A stretch of DNA of 64,000 nucleotides from Paramacrobiotus metropolitanus. Its lineage: Eukaryota; Tardigrada; Eutardigrada; Parachela; Macrobiotidae. This document shows positions 11,998 through 24,334 of the stretch, one piece after another. The notes beneath the pieces were generated by a model. It had not been told where the DNA came from and searched no databases. It worked only from the letters and a program-made list of their open reading frames with translations. The stretch's first letter is position 1. The number at the start of each line of letters is the position of its first letter. The translations under genes and the position numbers were made by a program. The stretch spans positions 868,001 through 932,000 of the forward strand of contig NW_026570253.1 in NCBI RefSeq assembly GCF_019649055.1, read 5' to 3'.

Positions 11998-12409
11998 AAG
12001 CAACGTCTTTTGAACTTGCTAGCAACGTCTTTTGAGCTCAAAGTTTTGACAGGAAAAGAATAGTTTAGCGAATCCAGCGCACGATACTAACTACTCGAAT
12101 AAAACTGCTTTATCTGTTCTTGTGTTTTGGTTGAAATACTGAGATAAGTTCTTGACTACCTGCGGCGCTTTTCGTGCGAGCACACTATGCTCACTACAAC
12201 AATGAAATTTGCTTTGGAACTCATGTTTTTTTTCTATTTGTATTTGAGAAAAGAAAGATGAACTTCACAAAAAATAAATATTCAGCAGTAAGCTTAAGTC
12301 AAAAAATGGGAAAATGATGGCTGTGGTGGTATATCGCAGCTAAGAATTGCACTGCTGTTACTTTTGCCGCTGCCGAAACGAATCTTTTGACAGTTTGTGG
12401 CAGAAGCAG

Positions 12410-12500
12410 CAGCTCCAGCCCCTTCTGTTTAGCAGCACCAATGGTGGCCCACATGCTGCTGATTTGACTGTGCTGCTACTCAGACCGCTACAACAGATAT
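12410..12500 (-). repeat. Diverged dispersed repeat, copy 2
   Basis: Minus-strand relative of 9666-9760. It sits just inside the copy-B 98-bp repeat, so both may be parts of one longer element spanning about 12358-12756. Confidence 0.55.
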
Positions 12501-12658
12501 TGTAGAACAAAAAATTATTTGGTGTATTTGTTATCAAACATGGCAAGCGATTAAATGAACAATAATAGTAGAGTTGTTTATTTATTACGTCTAGCAGCAT
12601 AATAATGCGAATCGCTATCGAGTACGCGTATCGACCGACATCGAGTATTATTGTGGTG

Positions 12659-12756
12659 TGGGCTGCGTTAGTGCTGGCTTCAGTGAATGCTTTCAGCCTC
12701 AAAAAATTTATTGCGCAATGATGATGTAGTGCACTGGGCATATGTCTGTACACCTA
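12659..12756 (-). repeat. 98-bp inverted repeat, copy B
   Basis: Reverse-complement copy of 7301-7398 with no mismatch seen. Together the two copies bracket about 5.3 kb holding the nuclear-receptor locus. The next several hundred bases inward (to about 12358) include a second repeat motif shared with about 9670-9750. Confidence 0.85.
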
Positions 12757-12973
12757 CTAGCTGTCGCAGCTGGTTGCAATTTTTTAGAGATGAGATTTAT
12801 ATTTTACAATGTGTTGATTTGTGTTATTACATATTTTAAACATTTTGAATCGCTACCTTTATCGATTTTTGCTATTTTAAGTGATTTTTGAATCAGAAAT
12901 AGTAATATTAATTCAGGGAATTGACGGAATACTCTGGCCGATTGTGTATACTTGTGGACAGACTGAAAACAGC

Positions 12974-14547
12974 ATGGCGGACCCTGCCGAAGTCGACCAG
13001 GAACCTTTCCGAACCTTCGGCGATCCTCTACATCCTTCCAGTGATCAACTGTTATCTGATGCCTTCCCCGAAATGAACAGTAACCAACCGGACTCCGCCA
13101 TCCTTCCCGTCCAAACGAAATCGAAAACTGCTCTGAAAAAAGAACTCCGTTTCCAGAAACGAACGGAACGCTGCAAAATCAACCGTGCCAACGAGAAGCT
13201 GCGGCGCAAAGAGAAATTACTGGCCAGCCGAAAACGCATGCAGGCCGCCTCTACCCCTGAGCATCCCTATGTATCGCGGCGCGTGGAACGACGGATGGCG
13301 CGGGATAAGTTGACCAAGGCGTTGACGGAGGGAGTGCGGCTGTGCGTCGACATGAGCTTCGAAGAGCTCATGTCGCCCAAAGAAATCGGCCAGCTGGCCA
13401 GCCAGATTTGCTACATGTATTCGTCCAATAAGAAAGTGGAGAAGCCCTTCTGTATGCATTTAACCAGCCTGAAACAGGGGACGAAGCTGCATGAGGAGGT
13501 GGTTAAACGTTGTCCTGGATTTGATAATTACAAGGTAAGTGTTTTCTCCGCGGCGCCTGCATTCGTTTTCGTACTTTATGATTTCTGTTTGGATTTATGT
13601 CTGATTTTTACTTCCTTATAATCGTTAATCGTTTTCATAATAATTAAAAAAATTGTTTTGCAATTCGTAGAATTCACCAGATAATGTCGTTGAGTTATCC
13701 GAGAAAATTATGTTTTGCGATTTTTTATCTGTGAATTTGTGCACCTGAACCACACTTACGCCTGCTCCAGCCTCCAGGCTGCTTCTGTTGGTTGCTTAAT
13801 ACGCACAATTGTTCCCTGTTAATGCTTTGCTAATTTTGGTCATGTATCGTCGCTCTGTGTAATTGCTTTTGTTCGTTTTGATGATTCTGTGACCTGTGTA
13901 ATGGTTTTGGATCTTTTTTAGAGATTTTAATTTTTGATGACCGTTATATGTTATTGCCGCTCATGAAATTTGCCCCCCGAAAACGTAACAAATTTTTAGA
14001 ACAATTAGCATGTCGTATGCATCGTCAGCTTCGGTAGCACATAACGGTTGGCTAATTGTACACATAGCTCACAATGGTTTTTCACACTTGTTTTGCCGCT
14101 GCGCAGATAAAAGTCTTTGAGGACCCATTGGAGAAAGTATTCCAAAAAGAGGAATTAGTCTACATGTCGCCCGATTCCCCCAATATCTTGGAGCGTATCG
14201 ATCCCAGCAAAGTGTACGTCATCGGGGGCCTGGTGGACGGGACGCCGAAACGACAAGTCAGTTTGTCGCGGGCCCAGGCGCTCAACTGCCAGTCGGTGCG
14301 TCTTCCCATTGCTGAGCATATGAAGCGTTCGGCATCACACGGAAACACCATTCTGACGCTGAATCAGGTGTACGAAATTCTCATGCGATTCAATGAAACA
14401 AATTCGTGGGAACAAGCTCTGGACGCCTGCGTGCCTCGAAGGAAAGGTTTTACTGTCAACGGACAAGCGGATACGCCGACCGCCGAGGAGGAGGATAAAA
14501 CTGATGTATTGCAAGAGGAAACAAATAGAGAAACTATTACATCATGA
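12974..14547 (+). CDS. TRMT10: tRNA (guanine-9-N1)-methyltransferase, TRMT10 family
   Basis: Two exons, 12974-13534 and 14107-14547, joined in phase 0 across a 572-bp intron; 333 aa in total, close to human TRMT10A (339 aa). The N-terminal third is Lys/Arg-rich, as is usual for the family. The SPOUT-type methyltransferase part contains 'LVYMSPDSPNILERIDPSKV' and 'YVIGGLVDGTPKR', hallmarks of the SAM-binding knot, and ends with an acidic tail. The enzyme methylates N1 of purine 9 in tRNA. The first ATG in the open frame with a good N-terminus is 12974. Intact, with no odd features. Confidence 0.92.
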
Positions 14548-14616
14548 AACACCATGCCTTTGTTAGCTTTTGTAATGGAAAAGTTTTAAGCTTTGATTAT
14601 GTGCTGCAGTTGAATG

Positions 14617-15786
14617 CTAATGTGTTAGCCAACTTAGTCCTGGTTTCTGAGATCGGAAGTAATCTTTGCATTGGGCCCGTTTGGACGGTGTGGTGATTCC
14701 GTTGAGACAGTGTGCCAGTTGCGTATCACATTGGCATTGGGCGTGTTTGCACGGTTGGCTGTCCTCTGCAAAAGTGGAAATGAACGTTTATTGTTTCATT
14801 CTTAGAAGTGAAGATATGTCAGCATCTTGGTCAGAATAAGTATTGTTGTGTACCAATTGGTTGATTTTATAATGTGAACGATACACTACTAATATTATTA
14901 TTAGTACACTAAGCAATACTGACGACATAGATAGTAGTAATGCAGTCGAGGTACACGATTTTCCGATTAAGCCCAAATCGTGACTGTCACTGATTGACCT
15001 ACCCTAACTATAATAATTATTAGTATGTATCTTGCTTAGCGAATTTGAGGTCTTTTGCAATGCAGTACTGCAAATTGCAGCAGTAGAAAAAAGTTGCAAT
15101 ACCTGTAGTCTGTTTACAAAAAAATTAAAGTAATACAAACGATAATCAAATCTTTTTTGCTGCCTTCGGTTCCCACAATTTGAGTGGAAATAGTGTTGTT
15201 CAGTTACTACTACTAGTATATTATAAAAAACTGGAAAGTGGAAACTGTTCACAAAACTCGTACACAAAACAAGTACGAAAATAATATCTGATGTTTCTAT
15301 TATGCAGTAACATTTAAATCGACCACCTTTAAATAGCTCCTGATCAGCCCCAAATTCTCTGTACGTGACACTCAGCCGAAATATGATTAATGTAAAAACA
15401 CTAAAATTAAAGAGAGTAACTGCGCACTTACGGCATATAGCTTTCTGGCTGGCGCAACTGTAGCTGACACTGGACAGCAGTGGCCAGTACATTCCGCATC
15501 CGTCGGACGACTCCATCTGCTGATAGCACTGGTCGTGCTGTTGGCAGCATTTGTCAATGGGATCAACAGGTGTCCCCGCTCCTCCCGGCCCACAGTAACA
15601 CCCGTAGAACCAGCCGATAATTTTCGGGTCAAACTGGGGATTTTCACACTTGATGATCTGGTACAGGTCAAATGTATTCCCGAACACACCGCTTACATGC
15701 ACACCGGAGATGTATAATAGCACCAGTTGCCAGATGCCGGGCATACTGGACATCGTGGATATCAGAATGCAGCGTACATGTGCCAA
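14617..15786 (-). CDS. PLA2: Secreted phospholipase A2
   Basis: Exon 1 is 15432-15786 (start ATG 15786; donor gtaagtg). Exon 2 is 14617-14765 and joins in phase to give 167 aa. A hydrophobic N-terminus (about residues 10-35) fits a signal peptide. Exon 1 has the calcium loop '[20 protein letters not shown]' and the catalytic His-Asp pair in 'CCQQHDQCY'. Exon 2 supplies the later cysteines, with '[10 protein letters not shown]' matching the conserved CxCDxxxAxC helix. The enzyme hydrolyses the sn-2 ester of phospholipids using Ca2+. An ordinary digestive or defence enzyme is the simplest reading; nothing marks it as venom. Confidence 0.9.
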
Positions 15787-15789
15787 CTT

Positions 15790-17050
15790 AAAGCAGCGAG
15801 TTGCTAGTTCGCCACGCGTGATGTGCAGCTGCGCTCTCGCGTTGCCGACTACTGTTTGTAACGGTGTCGGTGTATGGTTAAGAATTTCCGATAATTATTG
15901 TGTTTCTTGCTGTATATTGTACAATTATTTGCCGCTGGCCATTTGTGGTCACACGCGGTCAATTGGTTATTAAATCCGCAAGTGAAAAGTAAATGTGGCA
16001 CATATAAAATTAATTGAATCATGAATGGTATCTTTACCATCCCCAAACGTTGTTGAATTACGTATACGTGGTTGTTCCTTTCTAGCACCGCCATTTATAC
16101 TACACAGGGCACGGATTCTGGCTTCAGCTACGGTTATTTTGCTATCAGCAAAGTGAAAAAAATACAAAAATTTACTTAGAATGTTACAGTTGTACGTGTC
16201 CGCTCCTATTGCGTGCCGAGGTCATATTGTCCCAAATACAGAGTACTTCTACAGCTTTACATTGCGGTCGGCAGTCCATGGTCATACTCATCTACAGTAT
16301 GGTAGTATTTATTGAGCGCTGGAGAGCGAGCATTACTTTTTTCGTTTTTATTCACTGTTACTGTGTATAAATAATCACGGTAAAAGGTTTCGTCAGTGCA
16401 CTGGTCTGCATATGGCGTAAATGTAAATTTTGCAAACTTTTTGTGCAGTGGAGAGCGAATTCCCGCGGCTGTCTATCATGGGAAACGCTTGTGACTTACA
16501 GAAGGTTTTTCTGCTCGGAACTGAACGATATATCGCGGATCACTGTCCACTCCTCTCAATGATACCGTGAAGATGAAAAACGTATGGGTGGTGATTATTC
16601 TGACTGCAGTAAATGTGTTGATTTTGCACAATGGTCAGAAAGTTGGTTGTAATTTTCTTCATGTGAGTAGAGCTTGATGAGCGGCATTTTTGCAAGGAAT
16701 AATTTTTATGGTTTCTTATGCTTTTTTTGAATGATTTTGGAGTGATTTTTATGATTTTTTTATGCATTCTGCGCCGACGATTTTGGCGATATTTGATTTG
16801 ACGATGAATACCTTGTATGTAATCCAACAATCGCAAACTATGCCATGGTAAGCATGAATAATGCATGATCATTGTCTTCCAGAAATAATTTGTACGCATA
16901 CTGCACATTGCACAGCTTTTAAACAGGGAAGAATTTTCAGAAAACAAATAACAACATAATACTGACGGAAACACTCTGTTGCCGCAAATCCGCAACAACC
17001 AACGACTGGTCATCAAGCCTGACGCATCACATTAATTTTGTCCAAGTCTA
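15790..17050. other. Intergenic, no gene recognised
   Basis: A minus-strand open stretch at 16540-17016 (158 codons) is low-complexity, Lys/His/Ile-rich and AT-driven, with no family resemblance. I do not call it a gene. The PLA2 promoter probably lies in 15790-16200. Confidence 0.5.
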
Positions 17051-17055
17051 CCCGC

Positions 17056-20000
17056 TCAGCAGGTGGATGTGCTCGCCTTCCAGTTGCAAACCGACAGCCT
17101 CGGATCGAACACCAGGGGATCGGGACAGTGCTTCGTATAGGGCACCCCTCCCGCTGCGCAGGCGCAGAAACTCTCCTGACACGGGCCCAGTGCGAAATCC
17201 CCCAGTCCGTGGCGCGAACAGAATACAGCATCACAGTTACAATTGCCGGTGTCCATACAGGTTTTCAGTTCCTGTTTGGTTAATTCCGCTTTATGCTCAT
17301 CAACAGCGGCGCATCCCGGGATCATGGACGGCCAACTGCACACTTTGTTTACCGGATCGTAAAATACACTGGGCGGACAGGAGCGGGAATACGAGATTCC
17401 GCCCACACACGTGCAGTAGGCTTCGTTGCACGGACCAGTCGGATAGTCACCTAAACGGTACATTTACTAAGTGAAAATTAATTTATGTTGGGCAGGCACT
17501 GCTTTGTGATTTGCTGTACGGATACGTTGACATCAAACGCAGCAATCCGCTGTACGGTACGTTATTGACCTTACTAGTCATGAGTTACATGTAATCGCAT
17601 TTTCATTATTGCTACTAATCACACTACAGCTAATATCGCGATTTTCGCTATACTCAAAATACTATTACTGTATTTACTATCTCAGTTTTCTTGAGACACA
17701 AAGCAGTTGACTGGAATACGCGCGATCTCATGAAAATTACCGGCTGGTCGGTAGGAACAGAACGCATCATCACATTTCGTTTTGGAAATAACGGCCACCG
17801 GGATGCGCGTCGGTCGGGGCGTGGTCGGTGGGACATAGGTGCCCGGTTTGGCCGTAGTGGTAGGCGGTCGTGGAGGCGGCAGTCGTCCGTAAAATATTTC
17901 GTAGATCGTCGTGAACAACGTCATCGGCCTCCCACCGCACTCGCCCTTCCAGTCATCCAGTCCCAGTTCCCACACCAATACCCCATTGTAGCCGTTGCGC
18001 TTAAGCCAGTTGGCCTTCTCCGTCACACTGCCCACATTGTCGAAACTAACCCACAGGTCATCGGTGCCGTACGCGTAGGAGCAGCGGCATTCTTTGTTGG
18101 TCTGGATGGTGAGGCTTTTGTCTTTCAGTCGTCCGCATATTTCGAAATACGACAGACTACCGAGCTCCTTGGTGAATGGGCCTTTGGGGCCGGGACCGCG
18201 GGTCGGAGCGTTGAAGCCGTGGTTGGAGGTGTTGGCTAAAATCCACGAGCGTCCGTATGTGGGTATTCCGATGGCGAGTTTGGATTTCGATATGCCGGCA
18301 TCTTTCCATAAATTGGCTGAATATTCCTAAAAGTTGTGTAAGCTTAAACATCTATCAAATTTGTCCGGTTTCTCTCAAACACTTATAAACAGAAAAAGTG
18401 TCCGAACATCTGATGCATTAGAGCATATACGTAAAGCAACGCAATAATTATAATTGTTGTAGAAATTGTACAACATATACTCTTTTCATGTGTGAGCGCT
18501 GGGAGCATGCGCACTGAACAATTGCATTCTGCTTTGCATGTTTTGTTATCAAACCAAGCAAGAGATAGAAATTTACCGCTTTTCACGGTCAAATCCGGTA
18601 GAAGTCCATAGATCACCTACCGTATTTTAGAGGCTGTACAAAATGCAGCAAAAGTGTGGTACATGGCGATATTATTACTACCGCTTTTTAACTGGTTAAA
18701 GTGTAAAAACTACTGTCGTTTGAGGATAAATAATTTTTAAAACCTCGACAACTCGAATGCACCTTCTTACCACATTTAATTTCGCTTGGTAATCTACTTC
18801 GGTGGATCTCTTATACATGGGTGCATTGTGACCGGTCTGTTGCTCCCAGGATCCGTGGTAGTCGTAGGCCATGATATTCACCAAGTCAACAATGCTAAAA
18901 ATGACAAAATCCTAAAATTGGCGTATTAATAAAGATAATGGTCTGTGCTGTGTATATTTAAACTGAAATCAATTATTATTATTACCCACTTGTTTTGCGG
19001 AAAAGAGTGATACAGAGGTAATTATGGCACTACAGAGCTGTAGATATTTGTTTGTACCGAACCTACTTCGTATTACGGATCACAAAAGTACTCTGAACAT
19101 CATGCTCCTTGGACAAAAATGGTAGTCAGTCCCAATTACGCAGCTTTTCGAAATGACAGTCATGTGGTAAGCGTAAAGTGAGCAAAACACATAAGCGACT
19201 CGAGTTTTCTACAATTACCTGAAAACTATAGTGGGTAGCACTTTCTCCTGGCTGCAGCAAGCATTAAAATTACTTGCGTGACACCAGTGCCACCATACAT
19301 TATCGATTTCTACGATCCAATATTAACCTATATCTACACAAATAACAGACGCATCCTGCGTGTGACCTTGTGCATTTTAAGCAGTAACGTACATGAACTG
19401 CGTTTACCTGTTCATTGCGGGAACATCGTAACCACCGTGCATTAACGCACCAACCTGCATAAAAACACGGCGTCGCATTATGTCTCTTAATCCCATTAAA
19501 AATCTGGGACGGCACTATGCGAATTGCGAAAGGAGATGCCTACATCCACTGTCAGCGCTAGTCGACGCTTTCCAGTTTTCACCGCGTCCTGATTAAATGC
19601 TGCCCGCATCTCCTGCAATAAGAAAAGCATCTTCAAAACGCAATAATAGCGAAATTTTTAAAAAATATGCCGGTTACGCATAAGTGCTTGCCGGTCAGCT
19701 TTAATTAAAAGGTCTACACGATGCACTTTTTCTCTTGAAGTTTATATACTGATTTATGAAACACTGATTAACTTTTAAAGATAAAAGAAATAACATTTTA
19801 ATTTTATCGCTAGTATGTATTCGCTAGTAACTGCAGTCAGCGCAATGCTTCCTGATCATCAAGATTTTTCTAGTCTCTTTTTTGACAATTGCATTACCTG
19901 CAGCAAGGCCATATAAACCTGCAGGTCTTCCGCTTCAGGATATTCCCAGTCAACATCGATCCCGTCCAAATCCAGGGCACGCATCATGGCAATACTGGAA

Positions 20001-20442
20001 TTAATAAAGGTCTGCCGGCTTTCCGGGCTTCTGGCCATCGGTTTGAACTGATAGCTCAAGGTCCATCCTCCCACGCTCAAATGAATTCGTAGTTTCGGAT
20101 TGATTTTTTTCAGTTCTACCAGATCGAGCAAATTTTCTAAAAAGACAATGAAAATGTTGAAGTACAAAATATACTGGAAGGTCTCGTGATGATTAGCACT
20201 GAGTCTAATGAGGTGCACAACTGACAAAGTTCATTCACCTTCGTCCTTCCAATCATAATACGCTATGCGGTCATCGAGAATTTGTACAAAGGCATAAACG
20301 ATGGTGGTGCACAGGAAGGGGTCCACGTTTGATGGTAAAAACGCCCAGGCGTCGCGGTATCGGCTCCATGAAGTGAAAAAACACTGAAACTGCGGAAAAG
20401 GCAGATCCGGTTCCTGGAATTGTGAAGCCGCTGCCTCCCTTA
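17056..20442 (-). CDS. GH18 chitinase with two C-terminal chitin-binding (CBM14) domains, 5' end incomplete
   Basis: Seven exons (minus): 20239-20442, 19898-20136, 19544-19612, 19408-19454 (47 nt), 18771-18894, 17741-18326 and 17056-17450. All phases agree. This gives about 553 aa without the signal-peptide exon, which I could not find. The GH18 barrel begins 'FQCFFTSWSRYRDAWAFLP', then has 'LRIHLSVGGW', the catalytic 'LDGIDVDWEYP' (DxxDxDxE, Glu proton donor), 'VNIMAYDYHGSW' and 'GVLVWELGLDDWKGECG'. A Pro/Thr linker follows. Then come two six-Cys-type chitin-binding domains, 'CDDAFCSYRPAGDYPTGPC' and 'CDAVFCSRHGLGDFALGPC'. It should be a secreted chitinase for cuticle turnover or digestion. 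It appears active and intact. Confidence 0.9.
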
Positions 20443-20449
20443 CTAAATA

Positions 20450-22216
20450 AATTTGGAAGCATTTTAGTTATGTCAGAAGTACCGTCAAGAATCTGCTTTG
20501 TATGCCTTCAACTATTACGTATTCCATAATTATAAATAACTTCGTAAAAAGCTCTATAAGTAAAAATTAAAAAGATTATGAAAAATATTTGAAAAATCAG
20601 TAGCAGTTACTTCAGAGCCGCTCTATGCTAACTTTTGCGCTACAAATTTGCAGAGACGTTCGCTTACTGCGTGTATTCGAGTGGAAGAACACAATGAAAC
20701 AAAACAAGGCTCCAAAACGTAGCTCCATCGCCAAAGCATGTACCCCAATGTTTTCTCCAATGGTCAAATCGGATAACGAATGCGTTTTACTCTTTCCAGA
20801 GTAAAGAGCTACCGTTTTGCTGCAGTAAAATTTAACATTTTTATAACACCGTAAAAAAAGGTTCAGTCATTTCTATCAAACAACTAGTGTAAACATCGCG
20901 CCTTATCATGATCAATTACACTACGGATAGCAATCACACAGCAAGGCGTTCAAGTCCCGGAAATGACCACGAGCTGATCCAAAGAACATATATGCATCAG
21001 CGTGGAAGTGGACTTTGAGTTAACACTGGCGTGAATGACGTTTACTAGGAACTTTGACATACTTACCTTTAACTAGAGCGTAATATGATGCCACCGTCCA
21101 CAGTTAGCGTCGATTCATTCCAGACAATCGTGTGAGGCGATAGAGCATTGAAAACACCGCATGTCCATATCAAATTACGTTTCTTCCGGTAAACGTTAGC
21201 CAGATGCTGGTACGTATTCCACGCCGGTTCGTTTACATGTGGGCCACCGATCTTACACATGTACATCACGACTCAAGCTTTATGTACATCTTGCATACCA
21301 ATTTGATAACAAAAAGCTGGGAAACAATATTATTATATAAAATTAAAACGTGGGAAAACGTTTTCCTGCAAACAAGAATAAGTTGAAAACGCTTTGTGAA
21401 GAGGAACGAAACAAATTTCAGATAACTACACAGATCTTCCATCTTTTGCTGTTTGTATACGTATTGTCTGCCGGTGGGTTTCATCAAGTTTACCGATACA
21501 TATTTCGCGTCATTTATTCGCAATCAGGGAACGGTATAAGGTGCACCTGCCTAAGGCTGAGAGTGAAAGCAGCGTGATTCATGCATTAGAGTACAACTTG
21601 ATTTTGTGTACAGCGATTAATTAGAGCACACAATATAAATGCATGACTAGTTGCGGATAAAAGTATTAACAATTGCACGGGAAGGTGGATGTGTGTTTTG
21701 TTCTGCAAGTACTACGTCAGAAAATGCACCGTTTGGAGGCAATAAAATATCATTTAGTGCACACGTGCATAGTTTATTATGCATGATTACCGGAACACAC
21801 CTACGTAATAAATATATTAAATGTAAAATATATAATACAATACACCGAAGAGCGAGTTTTAAGCACTGGAACATACATCATAAAGTTTTACTGGCAAACG
21901 CGCATCATAATTATTTGTATTACAAATTATGTAAACCATGAACTGCCAGCCGATGAAAAGTATTTACTCGTAATTGATCTGGAAGACATGCGACTTGATC
22001 GAGATAAGTCTTTAACAGAGCGAAATGCTGACGATGATGTAAATCTAAAAATAAACAGCAAAAGAAGGGAGGCTCAGTAAAGTGTTTAATTAAACGTACG
22101 CTTCAACTACCAAATGCTTGGACCAGCAAAAAATTTCCGGCAAACAAAGCTTTCCATACGGATAATGCATCTAAATTTGATTTTACGAGTGATTCCGCAA
22201 AACTGACCTTTCGTCG
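20450..22216. other. Region between chitinase and DFFB, no gene recognised
   Basis: It probably holds the chitinase 5' exon and promoter. A minus-strand stretch at 21090-21250 ('NEPAWNTYQHLANVYRKKRN') looks exon-like but is not assigned. Confidence 0.4.
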
Positions 22217-23679
22217 TTACGCCCCGTTGTCTTTACTGCATCTTCTCCGAGTGGTCACTCGATCAGCACAAACATTCGACAGTTTTTCGGCACATTGGTC
22301 TTTCTTGCACGTGGCGCCGCGTTTTGTGAGTTTGGCGTTTCCGGTACGGATAAAGAACATTTCGTCCACCAGTTTTTTGGAACCGTGTTCACATTTCTTG
22401 TGGCACGCTATGTGCACCAAGCGTAAATTGATCTGCAAATGAACACACAGCTGCTGACAAATGCATCGCATTTTAATTGATTAGATTTAAAATCCAGGTG
22501 AAATTATTCGTAGCTAGTGCCACGTACTGTTCGCGCTCACAGGTATATAAATTTTATATTCATTTTTCCTATGACTTACGTAGTGGCGCTAGCACTTATA
22601 ATTATATAGTATGTTTTCGTTTTCCAGCCGTACAGAGTAGTTCCTGTTATTGTCGGAATGCAGGCTATTATTTAACAAACTCTATCGAAATTGTTTCAAT
22701 ATGTAGCATCATTTCTCTGAATGTTACGTATAAGATACTTTCAATGATACTTCTATTCATGATCATGGAAATTTACTTTGGTGAAAAGCAGAGAGTAGAA
22801 ATAGTCGACATTCAGGCGATGACATTTCGGCACATTTATGGCCGATTGAATCAGCCCAGGAACGACGGTCCTAGATTTCTCCGCCTGATGATCCAGATTC
22901 CAGGTGGAAAACACGAGCCGGCTTTCCTTATTGTCAAACGGATTAATCAGATGCGTTTGGGGACAGAAATCCGCGTCAAACGGTCCCTCACAATTAAACC
23001 ATCCCTCTGCATCGCACAAACGCAATTCTTCGGACACTGTCCGCCCAAAATATCCCCCATAATAGTCATTCTTCACCAACTTCCGGGAAAATTCATCGAA
23101 AATTGCGGAAAAATATTTCTCATAATTCAGCTTGGTAACAGCGCCCTGAACGCACTTTTTCGCTGTATAGAAATAACTGCGCACACGACTCCTCGCCCCG
23201 TTTTTCATCACGCATTCCTTGGATTTGGCGGTCGGCGGGAGATCTTCGAACCAGTCGGGATCATCTGCGCGGTTGTCCGCCTGGCGCTTATTGCTAAGAC
23301 CGGATAAGAATGTGGCGATCGTGGATAATTTCGCATTATCCGTGGTCAAATGAAGGACTTGTTCAATACGCTCCTTGGCTTGGTGTAATGGATGGATTTT
23401 CTTTGCTTCTTCGAAGGCGTTCAAAAGATAACTCCAGTAGCCCATCCAGCATTCGCCAGGGCGCAGTACAATGATTACGGAATTCGGTGCCAGACGGGAT
23501 AAAAATGTGTCGTCGGAAATGTCAGTTCCATCTGATTCCAAACACAGACGAATGTGAATTTTCTTTGGGATGGCGAGTTTTTCGCGCCCCTTGTTTAGCA
23601 AATCGTTGTAGCTGGAAACAACGACTCCGCAACGTTTTGTGCGGCTTAAGTCTTGAACTTTCACTGGGAGAGGCTTCAT
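22217..23679 (-). CDS. DFFB: DNA fragmentation factor 40 kDa subunit / caspase-activated DNase
   Basis: Two exons, 22777-23679 and 22217-22432, joined in phase 0; 372 aa (human 338). Residues 1-80 form a CIDE-N domain ('SRTKRCGVVVSSYNDLLNKG'). 'DDPDWFEDLPP' and 'GWFNCEGPFDADFC' follow. The nuclease motif 'VFSTWNLDHQAEKSRTVVPG' carries the Asp-His pair, and exon 2 opens with 'INLRLVHIACHKK', holding the other catalytic histidines. The C-terminus is basic and Cys-rich and longer than in vertebrates. The protein is a nuclear endonuclease that cuts chromatin into nucleosome ladders in apoptosis after release from its inhibitor DFFA. No DFFA is seen in this window. The start at 23679 gives the family-like N-terminus; an upstream alternative at 23688 adds three residues. 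Confidence 0.92.
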
Positions 23680-23689
23680 GATAATCAAA

Positions 23690-24334
23690 AATCAATGTAA
23701 AGCGGTATAAGATGCCAAAAAACAGGCTAGTAACGAAGTATTTTAACGTGGCACTTGAATGGGGAAATTGATACTTATTGACTGAAGGTGTTGGCTGAAG
23801 GTATTTTGCCCAGCAGCACGTTTGTTGCTGAAGTTAGCCAATGGTCTAATACCAAAGCAGTCAAGCACTAATTGCAAACCATGGGCGGTTGCCGCAGGCA
23901 AATATTTTTGGTGAATGGAGATGTCCCATTAGCGAGAAAATAAGGAACATTTATGATTCGTCTAGCAAAAAATAGTTTATGAGTTTTACAACTGATAAAA
24001 ATTAGCTTAGCGATAAAGCATAGATCTTTTATCTAACAAAAATTGCTGATGAGTTTTACAACTGATTTTCTGGTTCTATGCATTACAATTTGCACCAGTC
24101 AATCAGTCTACTCGTTAGATAAAGATTCAAATTCTTTAGGGAAAATTTCGGCGACATATGCTTTAAAACAATTCCATGAAATGCAAAAACCAACACTTCC
24201 TGGAATGTACAGAATACAGATACTTTCGAACCTAGTCCCGAAATCGTCAATTCAGTTTGCAACAGGGAACAAACTCGTGTTACAGGAAAGTATAAAAACA
24301 ATAAAAAAATTACACAATAACAGTCAAGTAAATT
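23690..24334. other. Intergenic between DFFB and second GH18 gene
   Basis: AT-rich. A plus-strand open stretch at 24043-24351 (102 codons) has a hydrophobic N-terminus that could imitate a signal peptide. It overlaps the 3' end of the chitinase gene antisense and matches nothing I know. A phrase (gagttttacaactgat) is repeated at about 23979 and 24052. Confidence 0.4.

Noticed and set aside
16540..17016. 158-codon minus-strand open frame
   Set aside because: Low-complexity, AT-driven composition with no recognisable domain, and no supporting splice or start context.
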